DNA of 40,087 bases from SVQP01 sp045594705 (GCA_045594705.1 JAZNZB010000097.1:1-40087); one strand, 5' to 3'; shown: positions 1 through 6,441, numbered from the stretch's first letter. Made by a program: numbers and translations. The notes: a model not told the origin generated them from the sequence alone.

Positions 1-170
1 CACCCCCTGTCACTTCGTGACATCCCCCTCGCCATCCCCCGAGGGGGAATATTGATAATCCGGGTGATGTGTATGGGGGGTACACTTCTTCCAATTTCCA
101 AATACGCTGACTGCGCTCGCGCTGTTTTGCTACCCCGCCCCCCGTGGGGGAATATTGGTGACATTGGAAA
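1..170. repeat. Palindromic intergenic repeat remnants
   Basis: No gene is visible in the first 300 bases. The stretch holds short GC-rich hairpins: TGTCAC-TTC-GTGACA at 8-22 and CCCCC-GA-GGGGG at 36-47. The 12-mer GGGGGAATATTG occurs twice, at 43-54 and 146-157. This composition resembles the other palindromic intergenic repeats of this window (27.5 kb and 35.5 kb) and is probably non-coding repeat debris. Confidence 0.5.
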
Positions 171-196
171 GCGATCTATTCTACAATTCCATAAAC

Positions 197-227
197 CAGC
201 GGTTGCAAAATAATAGAATAACCGCTG
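197..227. repeat. Inverted repeat beside the HTH-OPRT promoter
   Basis: CAGCGGTT (197-204) and AACCGCTG (220-227) form a perfect 8-bp inverted repeat with a 15-nt AT-rich centre. It ends two bases before the -35 box at 229. It has no T-tract, so it is more likely an operator or structural element than a terminator. Confidence 0.4.
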
Positions 228-228
228 A

Positions 229-257
229 TTGACGAATCAAACAAAACCATATATAAT
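229..257 (+). promoter_or_regulatory. Sigma-A promoter of the HTH-OPRT gene
   Basis: TTGACG (229-234), a 17-nt spacer and a perfect TATAAT (252-257). The transcript would start near 264, about 40 nt upstream of the ATG at 305. Confidence 0.75.
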
Positions 258-304
258 AGAATCATGAGATGGCCATCTTAAATATTTATTATTGGAGAAT
301 TACT

Positions 305-1078
305 ATGATTGGGCAAAACATCAAAAGATTGCGGCTGTGCAAGGGAGATACACAAGAGAAATTGGCCGATGCATTACACATTTCTACGCAAGCGATATCA
401 AAATGGGAGAATGAGCTTTCTTCGCCAGATATATCAATTCTTCCACAATTGGCAGATTATTTTGGGATTACGATTGACGAGTTGATGGGGCATAAGCTGA
501 ATGCATATACCTATAAGGAGCAGTTTGTTCGTTTAATGTATCATAGCGGAGTGCTTACCTTTGATACTGAGGAAATTTATCGAATCAATACAGAAAATTT
601 TTCAACAAATGCCCAAATTGCAAAAATTGGTGAATGCTTTGCGGATTTGATCTGTGAAAATAATTTGTCCTATGATATGATCATGGGACTTGCATATCAT
701 GGTCTTGCTTTTTCGACAGCAACAGCATGTGCATTATTCCAAAAATATGGAGTAACAACCTCCTATTCCTATGATCGCAAGCTCCCGGATAGTCGCGGAC
801 GAATGATTTGCGGATATACGCCTTGCCCCGGTGACCATATCATTGTAATAGATGATATGATAGGTTCAGGAAAAACAATCGATGAAAGACTGAATCGGCT
901 CATAAAGGAGTATGACGTTAATATCGTAGCGGTGATCAGTATTGTGGATACTAAAGCGCATAATGAAAATGATATTCCCGGAAGTGATCTATTACAACAA
1001 AAATATGGAGCAAAGGTATATACTTTGGTTTCCGATAGCGATGTTCAAGCTGCTTTGAAAAAAGGCAAAATCTGCTAA
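305..1078 (+). CDS. XRE-family HTH fused to an orotate-phosphoribosyltransferase-like domain
   Basis: 257 residues. The ATG at 305 is preferred over one at 269 because GGAGAAT lies just upstream and the protein then begins directly with the HTH. Residues 5-60 are a canonical XRE/Cro helix-turn-helix (TQAISKWENELSSPDIS). Residues about 80-225 resemble type I phosphoribosyltransferases, closest in pattern to PyrE: LAYHGLAFSTATACAL (129-144), an RK pair (158-159) in a flexible loop, and the PRPP-binding signature VIDDMIGSGKTI (181-192). The PyrE loop residues are only partly kept, so catalysis is uncertain. The likely role is a transcription factor sensing PRPP, orotate or a nucleotide, by analogy with PurR of Bacillus, which also has a regulatory PRTase domain; that is inference. 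It has its own promoter and no pyrimidine genes nearby. The two domains are clear, the ligand is unknown. Confidence 0.85.
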   Translation: MIGQNIKRLRLCKGDTQEKLADALHISTQAISKWENELSSPDISILPQLADYFGITIDELMGHKLNAYTYKEQFVRLMYHSGVLTFDTEEIYRINTENFSTNAQIAKIGECFADLICENNLSYDMIMGLAYHGLAFSTATACALFQKYGVTTSYSYDRKLPDSRGRMICGYTPCPGDHIIVIDDMIGSGKTIDERLNRLIKEYDVNIVAVISIVDTKAHNENDIPGSDLLQQKYGAKVYTLVSDSDVQAALKKGKIC

Positions 1079-1172
1079 AACAAAATTTATCGAATTCATC
1101 TGCCTGAAATGGGCAGGGATAAAACGTCATCAAGTACTCTCCCTGACCCGTTGAATTTGAACTTGTGAACAT

Positions 1173-1197
1173 GTTTGTCACGCGCAGCGTGACAAAC
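1173..1197. repeat. 11-bp inverted repeat between two regulator genes
   Basis: GTTTGTCACGC (1173-1183), GCA loop, GCGTGACAAAC (1187-1197): a perfect 11-bp stem. It lies 95 nt downstream of the HTH-OPRT stop and upstream of the next promoter. No T-tract follows, so it is a weak terminator candidate at best; its GTCAC/GTGAC core recalls the hairpin at 8-22. Confidence 0.45.
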
Positions 1198-1213
1198 TTC
1201 CGCATTCGGTTGG

Positions 1214-1242
1214 TAGACATCTTGCCCGTAATATGATATAAT
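1214..1242 (+). promoter_or_regulatory. Extended -10 promoter of the XRE gene at 1278
   Basis: TAGACA (1214-1219), a 17-nt spacer and TATAAT (1237-1242) preceded by TGA, which makes an extended -10 element. Confidence 0.7.
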
Positions 1243-1277
1243 AAACTCAAACAAATGGGCAGAGAGAGGAAATCGTT

Positions 1278-2294
1278 ATGACACTTGGGCAGAGGATACA
1301 GCAAATCAGAATCGAGCACGGACTTTCACAAGAAGAGTTTGCAGAAAAACTTGGCACGACACGGCAAACCGTTTCTCGCTGGGAGCTTGATCAGACGTTT
1401 CCGGAGATTGCTAAAATCGTACTCATCAGCAGAGTCTTTTCTGTCAGCACCGATTCCATTTTAAAGGATGGTATCAGCACCTTTGATGCCGACGTTGAGC
1501 ATTTTACCTGCGGCGTCTATCGTGGCCAGAATTGTGAGATCGTAGAAACAGAAAAGTTCTCACTTATGATTTATTGTACGTCAGACAAAAATGTATTGGG
1601 TACAAAACTTTATCGCGGCTACGAAAATAAAAAGCGTCTTGTGGCGATCTGCGAAAGAGATTTGGTGAGCCAAAAAACGGAATATGCATATTTTGTGGAA
1701 GATAGTGATCCTCATACAGTAATTCGTAATAGTGAATTAGCTTCAGAATTGGGGGAGGCCTATGACCCGAGTTTGAAGAACTCAATGCGACGTCTGGAAT
1801 CCTTTGTGGTGGATCATAGCGGCACACCGCTCCCAACCGTAAAAGAAGCCGGAATTCCCAAATGTCTTACTTTGTGGAGAATGGCTGACAGTTATCATGC
1901 GACACATGATGATTTTAGCTTTTTCTTATGTACGGGAAAGACAGAGTACGTTTTCTCGATCCAAGCAGAGAATACCAATATTTATTGCGGAGCGTCGTAT
2001 AACATCGTTTTCGACCTTGGTCTGTTTAGCGGCGGGCAGTTTTTCAGGATTCGGAATTATAAGGACAATCGTGAGAAATGGTGCAGCTTCCATTGCGATT
2101 TCTCTTATGAGTCAAGGGATATACAAATCCCGACCGAGCAATGCGAGCTTGGCAAAAGCATTATGACAACAAAAGGTCTTATGTGGTGTGTCAAACGCTA
2201 TGCGGATGATGAGATCGTTCTGCAGGGAAGCGGTGATGATGAATATACCTATCGCCGCACCGACAAAAGAACTGAGCAATTTACCATGATATAA
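1278..2294 (+). CDS. XRE-family transcriptional regulator with a large unknown C-terminal domain
   Basis: 338 residues, ATG preceded by GAGAGGAAA. Residues 1-62 form an XRE helix-turn-helix (LSQEEFAEKLGTTRQTVSRW) like those of many Firmicute repressors. The rest (about 70-338) is a soluble domain I do not recognise. It is rich in aromatic and beta-forming segments, holds no membrane helix, and contains a Ser/Thr/Asp-rich stretch near 85-150 that could be a ligand-binding fold. It has its own promoter and terminator, so it is monocistronic. It sits in a cluster of XRE genes (305, 1278, 3463) typical of accessory regulation islands. DNA binding is secure; the signal and target are unknown. Confidence 0.8.
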   Translation: MTLGQRIQQIRIEHGLSQEEFAEKLGTTRQTVSRWELDQTFPEIAKIVLISRVFSVSTDSILKDGISTFDADVEHFTCGVYRGQNCEIVETEKFSLMIYCTSDKNVLGTKLYRGYENKKRLVAICERDLVSQKTEYAYFVEDSDPHTVIRNSELASELGEAYDPSLKNSMRRLESFVVDHSGTPLPTVKEAGIPKCLTLWRMADSYHATHDDFSFFLCTGKTEYVFSIQAENTNIYCGASYNIVFDLGLFSGGQFFRIRNYKDNREKWCSFHCDFSYESRDIQIPTEQCELGKSIMTTKGLMWCVKRYADDEIVLQGSGDDEYTYRRTDKRTEQFTMI

Positions 2295-2338
2295 AATATC
2301 AAATTTTTATGAAAGGTTCAAAATGGTTGGGGTAACTC

Positions 2339-2378
2339 AAAAAGAGAGTCCGGAGCTGGTACGTCGGGCTCTCTTTTT
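2339..2378. terminator. Bidirectional terminator between convergent genes
   Basis: AAAAAGAGAGTCCG (2339-2352) pairs with CGGGCTCTCTTTTT (2365-2378), 14 bp with one G-T wobble and a 12-nt loop. The A- and T-tracts at the ends serve both the XRE gene (plus) and the GNAT gene (minus). Confidence 0.8.
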
Positions 2379-2423
2379 GGCTTTGAGTAGATCGAATAAT
2401 AATCAATATTTTATTCGATGCAT

Positions 2424-3164
2424 TTATTTTATGATACGGAGTTCGCCCCCAATCAATACATACCCTAAAGATTCGGCAATTTTTCTTGATGGCATATTTT
2501 CAACCTGACATGCCCAAAGAGCAATCTTATTATTTGAAAGAATATTTTGCGTTGCGGCAGAAGCAGTCATTTTCCCGTAGCCTTTTCCTCTATGCTGAGA
2601 ACGTGAAAAAACTTGCATTGAGCAGGTATTTTCAAATATGTCACAATTTGGTTTATAGTAGCTGCAGCTAACCATTTTTTCTTGTTCCGTGATGCAGTAC
2701 ATAGTGTCATCGAAACTCTCATCAAGAATGAATCTTTCCTCTCCGCGCACGATTTTCTCCACTAAATCTATACTATGTGGTGTGAAAGTGTCGCTCACAC
2801 AAACGTAGTCCAGCATATGTACGCAATTGTAATGGATATCTTGCAAAAACTCTTCGCTTGGTTCTAATAAAAATTCGCAAGAATTATAGCCCAGTAAATC
2901 AAGTATCTCGCTATAAAAATTGGGTGAACAAAGTTTTTCAATAATATCGTTTGTGTGAACGTGTTCTTGGATTATTGGCATGTGTTTTTCTTGAACGGAG
3001 ATAAAGGTCCTTCCGGCAGAGTGAATGATTCTGAAAATCTCGTTTCCTTTTGATTGTGTTATGACTGTTTGGAATGCCGGGACATAAACTTTGGTACGTT
3101 CATAAAGCGAGTTGGTCGCAAATTGATCGATTTCGTTTGAATAATATCGTGTTACTGATTTCAT
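2424..3164 (-). CDS. GNAT-family N-acetyltransferase under leader-peptide attenuation
   Basis: 246 residues; the start follows GGAGAAGAAATT. The C-terminal third is a GNAT fold of the FR47-like type: the acetyl-CoA pyrophosphate-binding motif RGKGYG at 192-197, then VENMPSRKIAESLGY (221-235), the typical final helix and strand. The N-terminal 140 residues are a substrate-side domain that I cannot assign. The family transfers acetyl from acetyl-CoA to an amine; here the substrate is unknown. Upstream on the same strand lie a near-perfect promoter, a 20-codon leader ORF, a mutually exclusive antiterminator and an intrinsic terminator. Such an arrangement is typical of genes induced by ribosome-targeting antibiotics. 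A resistance acetyltransferase is therefore plausible but unproven. Four cysteines lie between 157 and 181. Confidence 0.8.
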   Translation of the reverse strand: MKSVTRYYSNEIDQFATNSLYERTKVYVPAFQTVITQSKGNEIFRIIHSAGRTFISVQEKHMPIIQEHVHTNDIIEKLCSPNFYSEILDLLGYNSCEFLLEPSEEFLQDIHYNCVHMLDYVCVSDTFTPHSIDLVEKIVRGEERFILDESFDDTMYCITEQEKMVSCSYYKPNCDIFENTCSMQVFSRSQHRGKGYGKMTASAATQNILSNNKIALWACQVENMPSRKIAESLGYVLIGGELRIIK

Positions 3165-3193
3165 AATTTCTTCTCCTCAATGAAATAAAAAAT

Positions 3194-3214
3194 GACGCCG
3201 ATGAAATCAGCGTC
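3194..3214 (-). terminator. Attenuator terminator upstream of the GNAT gene
   Basis: Read on the minus strand: GACGCTGAT, loop TTC, ATCGGCGTC, a 9-bp stem with one wobble, followed at once by A-TTTTTT (3193-3187). It lies between the leader ORF stop (3227) and the GNAT start (3164), so transcription would end before the gene unless the hairpin is prevented. Confidence 0.85.
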
Positions 3215-3273
3215 AACAATTTATCCTCATTTGAGTTGAAACGGCAGTGGACAAGTGTTATGCGATTTCATCG
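3199..3273 (-). promoter_or_regulatory. Antiterminator pairing between leader codons and terminator
   Basis: On the minus strand, CGATGAAATC (3273-3264), inside leader codons 6-9, is perfectly complementary to GATTTCATCG (3208-3199), which is part of the 5' arm, the loop and part of the 3' arm of the terminator. The pairing has 10 Watson-Crick pairs plus a wobble at each end. The two structures exclude each other, so ribosome position on the leader ORF can choose between readthrough and termination. Confidence 0.75.
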
Positions 3274-3289
3274 AAATATTAGCTTTCAT
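3227..3289 (-). CDS. 20-residue regulatory leader peptide of the GNAT gene
   Basis: A 20-codon ORF encoding MKANISMKSHNTCPLPFQLK. It starts at 3289 and stops at 3227. It has an ideal Shine-Dalgarno, AGGAGG at 3303-3298, 8 nt before the ATG, stronger than that of the gene it precedes. It lies wholly in the 5' leader between promoter and terminator and codes for half of the antiterminator. I infer that it is a sensor of ribosome stalling, not a functional peptide. The CPLP stretch near the C-terminus could be a stall site, which would leave codons 6-9 free behind the ribosome. Confidence 0.75.
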   Translation of the reverse strand: MKANISMKSHNTCPLPFQLK

Positions 3290-3326
3290 TTTGTCCACCT
3301 CCTTTCGGAAATAATGTTACACGGTT

Positions 3327-3355
3327 ATTATACTATAGATCCTTTCCCAAGTCAA
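3327..3355 (-). promoter_or_regulatory. Consensus sigma-A promoter of the leader-GNAT unit
   Basis: Minus strand: TTGACT (3355-3350), a 17-nt spacer and TATAAT (3332-3327). Transcription would begin near 3320 and give a leader of about 155 nt before the GNAT start. Confidence 0.85.
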
Positions 3356-3370
3356 TAAGCTGATAGTTTA

Positions 3371-3389
3371 CTTCAACCCCAGGTTGAAG
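3371..3389. promoter_or_regulatory. Inverted repeat between divergent promoters, possible MerR-type operator
   Basis: CTTCAACC (3371-3378), CCA, GGTTGAAG (3382-3389): a perfect 8-bp inverted repeat. It lies between the GNAT-side -35 (3350) and the XRE-side promoter (3409). The form CTTCAACC-N3-GGTTGAAG resembles operators of MerR/TipA-like activators, which usually lie inside a 19-bp promoter spacer. GTTTAC (3366-3371), 19 nt, ATTTAA (3391-3396) could be such a promoter. No MerR gene is in the window, so the regulator is unknown. Confidence 0.4.
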
Positions 3390-3408
3390 AATTTAAACCA
3401 ATGACTTA

Positions 3409-3437
3409 TTGTGCAAGGGGAAGAGATGTGATATAAT
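3409..3437 (+). promoter_or_regulatory. Promoter of the XRE gene at 3463
   Basis: Perfect TATAAT at 3432-3437 with a weak -35 TTGTGC (3409-3414) at 17-nt spacing. The weak -35 suggests activation or low basal expression. Confidence 0.55.
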
Positions 3438-3462
3438 GAATACAAAGAAAGGAGAGGGTGAT

Positions 3463-4038
3463 ATGGAAAACGTAAATATAGTTTTAGCAGCGAATATTCT
3501 GAAATACAGAAAGAAAAAGGGGCTTAGCCAAGAAGAGCTTGCAAACAAATTAGGCGTCACTTTTCAAGCGGTTTCGAAATGGGAAAACGCAAAGGCTGCG
3601 CCGGATATTGCATTCTTACCCGTCATGGCTGAAATTTTCGGTTGCTATATCGACGAGCTCTTCTCCAGAGAGGTCAAAACCGAGATTCACTATGACCACT
3701 GCGCGCAGTTTCCTTGGCCCGACGATCATACGATACGCATTTTTCAAACCGTGGGCAAGAAAATTCTGAAATCGCAGCAAGGAAATGCTTGCATAGAGGT
3801 GTCCTTCCCGCGAAATTGCAATGAAACGACCAGGCAATATTTCAAGGTAGAGGTTTTTGGAAATCTTGTGTCCGACGGTAGCATCAACGGTGACGTGGTT
3901 TGCCACGGACATATCCATTGCCATGAAATCAACGGTGACGTTTGCTCGCAGAGTTCTATTACTGCATATGAGATCAACAGCCACGGACGCATTGCTTGCA
4001 GTGAAATAAAAGACGCAAAATGCATTGAAAAACTCTGA
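3463..4038 (+). CDS. XRE regulator with a short C-terminal beta-solenoid-like repeat region
   Basis: 191 residues from the ATG at 3463, chosen because GGAGAGGG lies just upstream; an in-frame ATG at 3409 overlaps the promoter. Residues 8-62 are an XRE helix-turn-helix (LSQEELANKLGVTFQAVSKW). A linker is followed from about residue 128 by short repeats of the form G-x-x-x-G-D-V-x-C (DGSINGDVVCHGHIHCHEIN, then GDVCSQSSITAYEIN), which suggest a small right-handed beta-solenoid. Many clostridial XRE proteins carry long tails of GGDV-type, bactofilin-like repeats; this looks like a short, Cys/His-rich version. The many Cys and His in the turns could bind metal or respond to redox, which is speculation. 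The downstream pth2 promoter begins inside its 3' end. Confidence 0.75.
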   Translation: MENVNIVLAANILKYRKKKGLSQEELANKLGVTFQAVSKWENAKAAPDIAFLPVMAEIFGCYIDELFSREVKTEIHYDHCAQFPWPDDHTIRIFQTVGKKILKSQQGNACIEVSFPRNCNETTRQYFKVEVFGNLVSDGSINGDVVCHGHIHCHEINGDVCSQSSITAYEINSHGRIACSEIKDAKCIEKL

Positions 4039-4052
4039 TTTTATGATATAAT
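4025..4052 (+). promoter_or_regulatory. Promoter of the pth2-HAD unit
   Basis: TTGAAA (4025-4030), a 16-nt spacer, and TATAAT (4047-4052) with TG one base upstream. The -35 box lies within the last codons of the XRE gene. Confidence 0.65.
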
Positions 4053-4087
4053 AGAATCACAAAACGCTGCAGAGTAAGGAGTTTGTC

Positions 4088-4510
4088 ATGTATAAGTCCA
4101 AAATGATGATTGTGATGCGTCGGGATCTCAAAATGCGCAAGGGGAAGATCGCTGCACAGGCGGGGCATGCTTGCATTGATGCCGTGCTGATGGCGTTGTG
4201 CAAGGAAGGGCGCATGAACGACCTTGAAATGACTGCGGACGGCCTTGCTCTGAAGCAGAGCGACAAGGCAAGCACGCCGCTGTCCGATTGGTTTTCGTAC
4301 GGTTGTGCAAAGGTGTGCGTATACGTGGACGGTGAGGCTGCGCTCTTGGAGATTGCCAAGAAAGCAGCGGAGCGCGGGATCATTGCAGCCGTAATTACGG
4401 ATGCGGGCATGACAGAATTCCACGGCCAGCCTACCAAGACCTGTCTGGCACTCGAGCCGCTGCCTGCCGATGTGGCGGATGAATTGACCGGCGCACTGCC
4501 GTTGTATTGA
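4088..4510 (+). CDS. pth2: Peptidyl-tRNA hydrolase, Pth2 (archaeal/eukaryotic) family
   Basis: 140 residues, close to the usual 115-140 for the Pth2 domain; ATG preceded by AAGGAG. The signature LKMRKGKIAAQAGHACIDAV (14-33) contains the K-x3-Q-x2-H pattern around the active site. TDAGMTEFHGQPTKTCLALEP (104-124, ends given) holds the conserved Asp105 and the T-x-T/C strand of the family. The enzyme would free tRNA from prematurely released peptidyl-tRNA in the cytoplasm. Bacteria normally use the unrelated Pth1; Pth2 occurs only sporadically in them, so this is probably a second, accessory enzyme. An internal insertion (about 38-66) is longer than in archaeal members. It is co-transcribed with the HAD phosphatase 27 nt downstream. 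Confidence 0.85.
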   Translation: MYKSKMMIVMRRDLKMRKGKIAAQAGHACIDAVLMALCKEGRMNDLEMTADGLALKQSDKASTPLSDWFSYGCAKVCVYVDGEAALLEIAKKAAERGIIAAVITDAGMTEFHGQPTKTCLALEPLPADVADELTGALPLY

Positions 4511-4537
4511 TGAACTTCTTGAGTGGAGCAAAAAGAC

Positions 4538-5146
4538 ATGAAATACGTGATTTTTGATTTCGGCCAGGTGCTTGTGCGCTTTGAGCCGTCTTATATGGTG
4601 GGGAAGTACATATCCGACCCCGTGGAAGCTGCGCTGCTGGCGCATATCGTCTTTGACCGCAAGTATTGGGATAGGCTGGATGCCGGCACGATCACCGATG
4701 CCGAGGTGGTGGAGGATATCAAGACCCGCGTGCCCGCGCGGCTTGGCGAAGCGGTGGAGAGCATTTACTACAACTGGATCTACAATATTCCCGAGGTGGA
4801 GGGCATGCGCGAGGTGATCGGGCGCGCCAAAGATGCGTACGGCGCAGAGGTGTATGTTCTGTCAAATATTTCCAAATATTTCGCTGCGCACGCGCATGAA
4901 ATCCCGATTTTGTCGTACGTAGACGGCTGCGTATTTTCGGCGGTTTGCGGTCTCGTCAAGCCTGATCGCGCCATTTTTGAGCATCTGTGCGCGCGATTTG
5001 AAATTGATCCGACCGAGGCGATCTTTATCGACGATCGCGCCGAAAACGTGCGCGCGGCGGAGCAGATCGGCATGCGCGGCTACGTATTTGACGGTGACGC
5101 AGATCGGCTGCAAGAGCATCTGGACGCACTGTTTTTGGCGCGCTGA
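4538..5146 (+). CDS. HAD-superfamily hydrolase, YihX-like
   Basis: 202 residues from the ATG at 4538 (GAGTGGAG upstream); an upstream in-frame start at 4523 is less likely. HAD motifs are in order: FDFGQVLV with nucleophile Asp7, VLSN in the middle, LVKPD with the motif III Lys, and IFIDDRAENV as motif IV. Residue +2 after the nucleophile is Gly9, not the usual Asp. This D-x-G form is shared with E. coli YihX, an alpha-D-glucose-1-phosphate phosphatase, so a sugar-phosphate phosphatase is likely. A helical cap domain lies between residues about 15 and 85. It follows pth2 in one transcription unit. No clear terminator follows. Confidence 0.8.
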   Translation: MKYVIFDFGQVLVRFEPSYMVGKYISDPVEAALLAHIVFDRKYWDRLDAGTITDAEVVEDIKTRVPARLGEAVESIYYNWIYNIPEVEGMREVIGRAKDAYGAEVYVLSNISKYFAAHAHEIPILSYVDGCVFSAVCGLVKPDRAIFEHLCARFEIDPTEAIFIDDRAENVRAAEQIGMRGYVFDGDADRLQEHLDALFLAR

Positions 5147-5435
5147 GCGTGCACGTTCGGCCTTGACAATTTGTGCTGTTCTGCACGCGCAACAAACTCT
5201 GCTTGTGTCTGCTTGGAGCTTGGGGCGCGCGCGGACAGCACGCATATTTTCGGACGGGCTTGCATAAAATTCCGATGACGGAGAGGGCGTTTTTGACTCC
5301 AAAACGCTGTTTTCCGGGCATCGGTTTTTTTGTTGGATCAGGAAAAATTTTTCCGGAAACCGTAACCGTCCACAAAATAAATACAGAAAGTTAAAGATGA
5401 GTTCACAAACGACGCCAAATTTTCTTTGAGAAGTA
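5147..5435. other. Intergenic stretch without a recognisable gene
   Basis: About 290 nt between the HAD gene and the TetR-side promoter. All reading frames here look non-coding. I see a weak 7-bp inverted repeat GCGTGCA/TGCACGC (5147-5188) and the perfect 14-bp palindrome GGAAAAATTTTTCC (5341-5354), which could be a protein-binding site. No intrinsic terminator is evident. Confidence 0.5.
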
Positions 5436-5464
5436 TTGACACGGGGGATTAAAAGTGCTACAAT
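5436..5464 (+). promoter_or_regulatory. Consensus promoter at the head of the surface-protein locus
   Basis: TTGACA (5436-5441), a 17-nt spacer and TACAAT (5459-5464). It is the strongest promoter visible upstream of the 18-kb locus, with its start near 5471, and the first predicted operator covers that start. Confidence 0.8.
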
Positions 5465-5468
5465 GACA

Positions 5469-5486
5469 GTGTATCATTTACTACAA
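5469..5486. promoter_or_regulatory. Predicted TetR-regulator operator, promoter copy
   Basis: GTGTATCATTTACTACAA matches the reverse complement of the palindromic site at 5735-5752 (TTGTAGTGTTTACTACAA) at 14 of 18 positions. It overlaps the predicted transcription start. Binding here would repress the promoter. Confidence 0.55.
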
Positions 5487-5701
5487 TTGGCGAAAAACCA
5501 AGGAAATCGGGTGCATGAAGGGTGCTTTTTTGCAGCACGCGCGCACAGTGACCGTCATTTCGCCTCTTGTGGTGTTGCGCCAAAAGAACGCCGCGGGCGG
5601 CCGAAGGGCATGCAAAAAGGCTGCGTTGCGCGACTGTTGCCGATGATGCATACAGTAATCAGACGCATAGAGAAAGACGTTAAAAGCCAATAAAATCAAG
5701 G

Positions 5702-5725
5702 GTCTTTGCAAAAAGACAATTTTTT
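5702..5725 (+). terminator. Weak intrinsic terminator in the long leader
   Basis: GTCTTT (5702-5707), GCAA loop, AAAGAC (5712-5717), then AATTTTTT. The stem is only 6 bp, but the T-tract is good. It lies about 230 nt downstream of the promoter at 5436 and before the regulator gene, so it could attenuate the operon or end a small RNA. Confidence 0.45.
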
Positions 5726-5734
5726 AGCGGCATA

Positions 5735-5752
5735 TTGTAGTAAACACTACAA
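5735..5752. promoter_or_regulatory. Predicted TetR-regulator operator, gene-proximal palindrome
   Basis: TTGTAGT-AAAC-ACTACAA is a perfect 7-bp-arm palindrome, 24 nt upstream of the TetR-family start codon. Its size and symmetry are typical of TetR operators, and a similar copy lies on the promoter at 5469-5486. Confidence 0.6.
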
Positions 5753-5776
5753 AAAGAGCGAATTTCGAGGTGAAAA

Positions 5777-6415
5777 ATGAAAAACGGTGACGTAATTGGT
5801 CATGCTTTGCTTGAAAACACCATCCACCTGATCGGGGAGGGCGGCTTTGAAAGAGCTACGACAAAAGCAATCGTGTCACTCGGGATCGACGACCCCAACA
5901 TCAAACTGAACGAGGTACATATTTATCGCTTGTACGGCAGCAAGGAGCTTTTGTACGCCGAGGTGTTTGCCACGCTGGACGACGAGCTGTTTTCGAGCGT
6001 GAGAAAATGGCTGACAAGCCTATTGGAATCTCCCTTGCCCTTGCGGGAGCGTATGCAACGCTTTTTTATGAGCATGTGGGAATTCCTGCTTGGCAGCGAG
6101 TGGCGGTGCCGCACGTACGTGCGATACTATTATTCCGCATATTTTCGCGAGCAATCGCTGCGCAGGCACAGAAAGCTGGTCAACGCGCAGGAGGAATATT
6201 TCAGTCAGATCTTCAAGGACGAGTGTGACGTGGTCTCTCTGATCCACACGAGCTTTATGACCATCATGGATTTTGCGATCCGCGTATACAATGGCGACTT
6301 AGAGGACAACGACGTCAATGCCTACCATATATTTAATCTGTTGTACAGCTCAATGAGCACGTATTTTGACCCCGACGTACTGGCGGGATCGCGCAAGGGG
6401 CAGAGCGGCAGATAA
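5777..6415 (+). CDS. TetR/AcrR-family transcriptional regulator
   Basis: 212 residues; ATG preceded by GAGGTGAAAA. Residues 8-60 are a TetR-type DNA-binding domain: HALLENTIHLIGEGGFERAT, the helix-turn-helix, then VHIYRLYGSKELLYAEVF, which is the usual h-Y-x-h-F-x-x-K-x-x-L tail. The wing has an unusual insert (IDDPNIKLNEV) between the two HTH helices. The remaining all-helical part is the ligand and dimer domain; its effector is unknown. It is the first gene of the surface locus, with two copies of a matching palindrome upstream, so it most likely represses itself and the genes after it. The HD-GYP gene follows after 26 nt. Confidence 0.85.
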   Translation: MKNGDVIGHALLENTIHLIGEGGFERATTKAIVSLGIDDPNIKLNEVHIYRLYGSKELLYAEVFATLDDELFSSVRKWLTSLLESPLPLRERMQRFFMSMWEFLLGSEWRCRTYVRYYYSAYFREQSLRRHRKLVNAQEEYFSQIFKDECDVVSLIHTSFMTIMDFAIRVYNGDLEDNDVNAYHIFNLLYSSMSTYFDPDVLAGSRKGQSGR

Positions 6416-6441
6416 ACAAACAGACAGTAAGGGAAGGAAAC

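Noticed and set aside
2323..2508. 61-codon frame after the XRE gene
   Set aside because: It spans the terminator hairpin and runs into the GNAT gene; not credible as a gene.
5515..5646. Possible 43-codon ORF in the leader (ATG at 5515)
   Set aside because: No ribosome site, unusual composition, and no resemblance to a protein; more likely untranslated leader or small RNA.
5436..5693. 85-codon frame overlapping the promoter
   Set aside because: It starts inside the -35 box and has no ribosome site.
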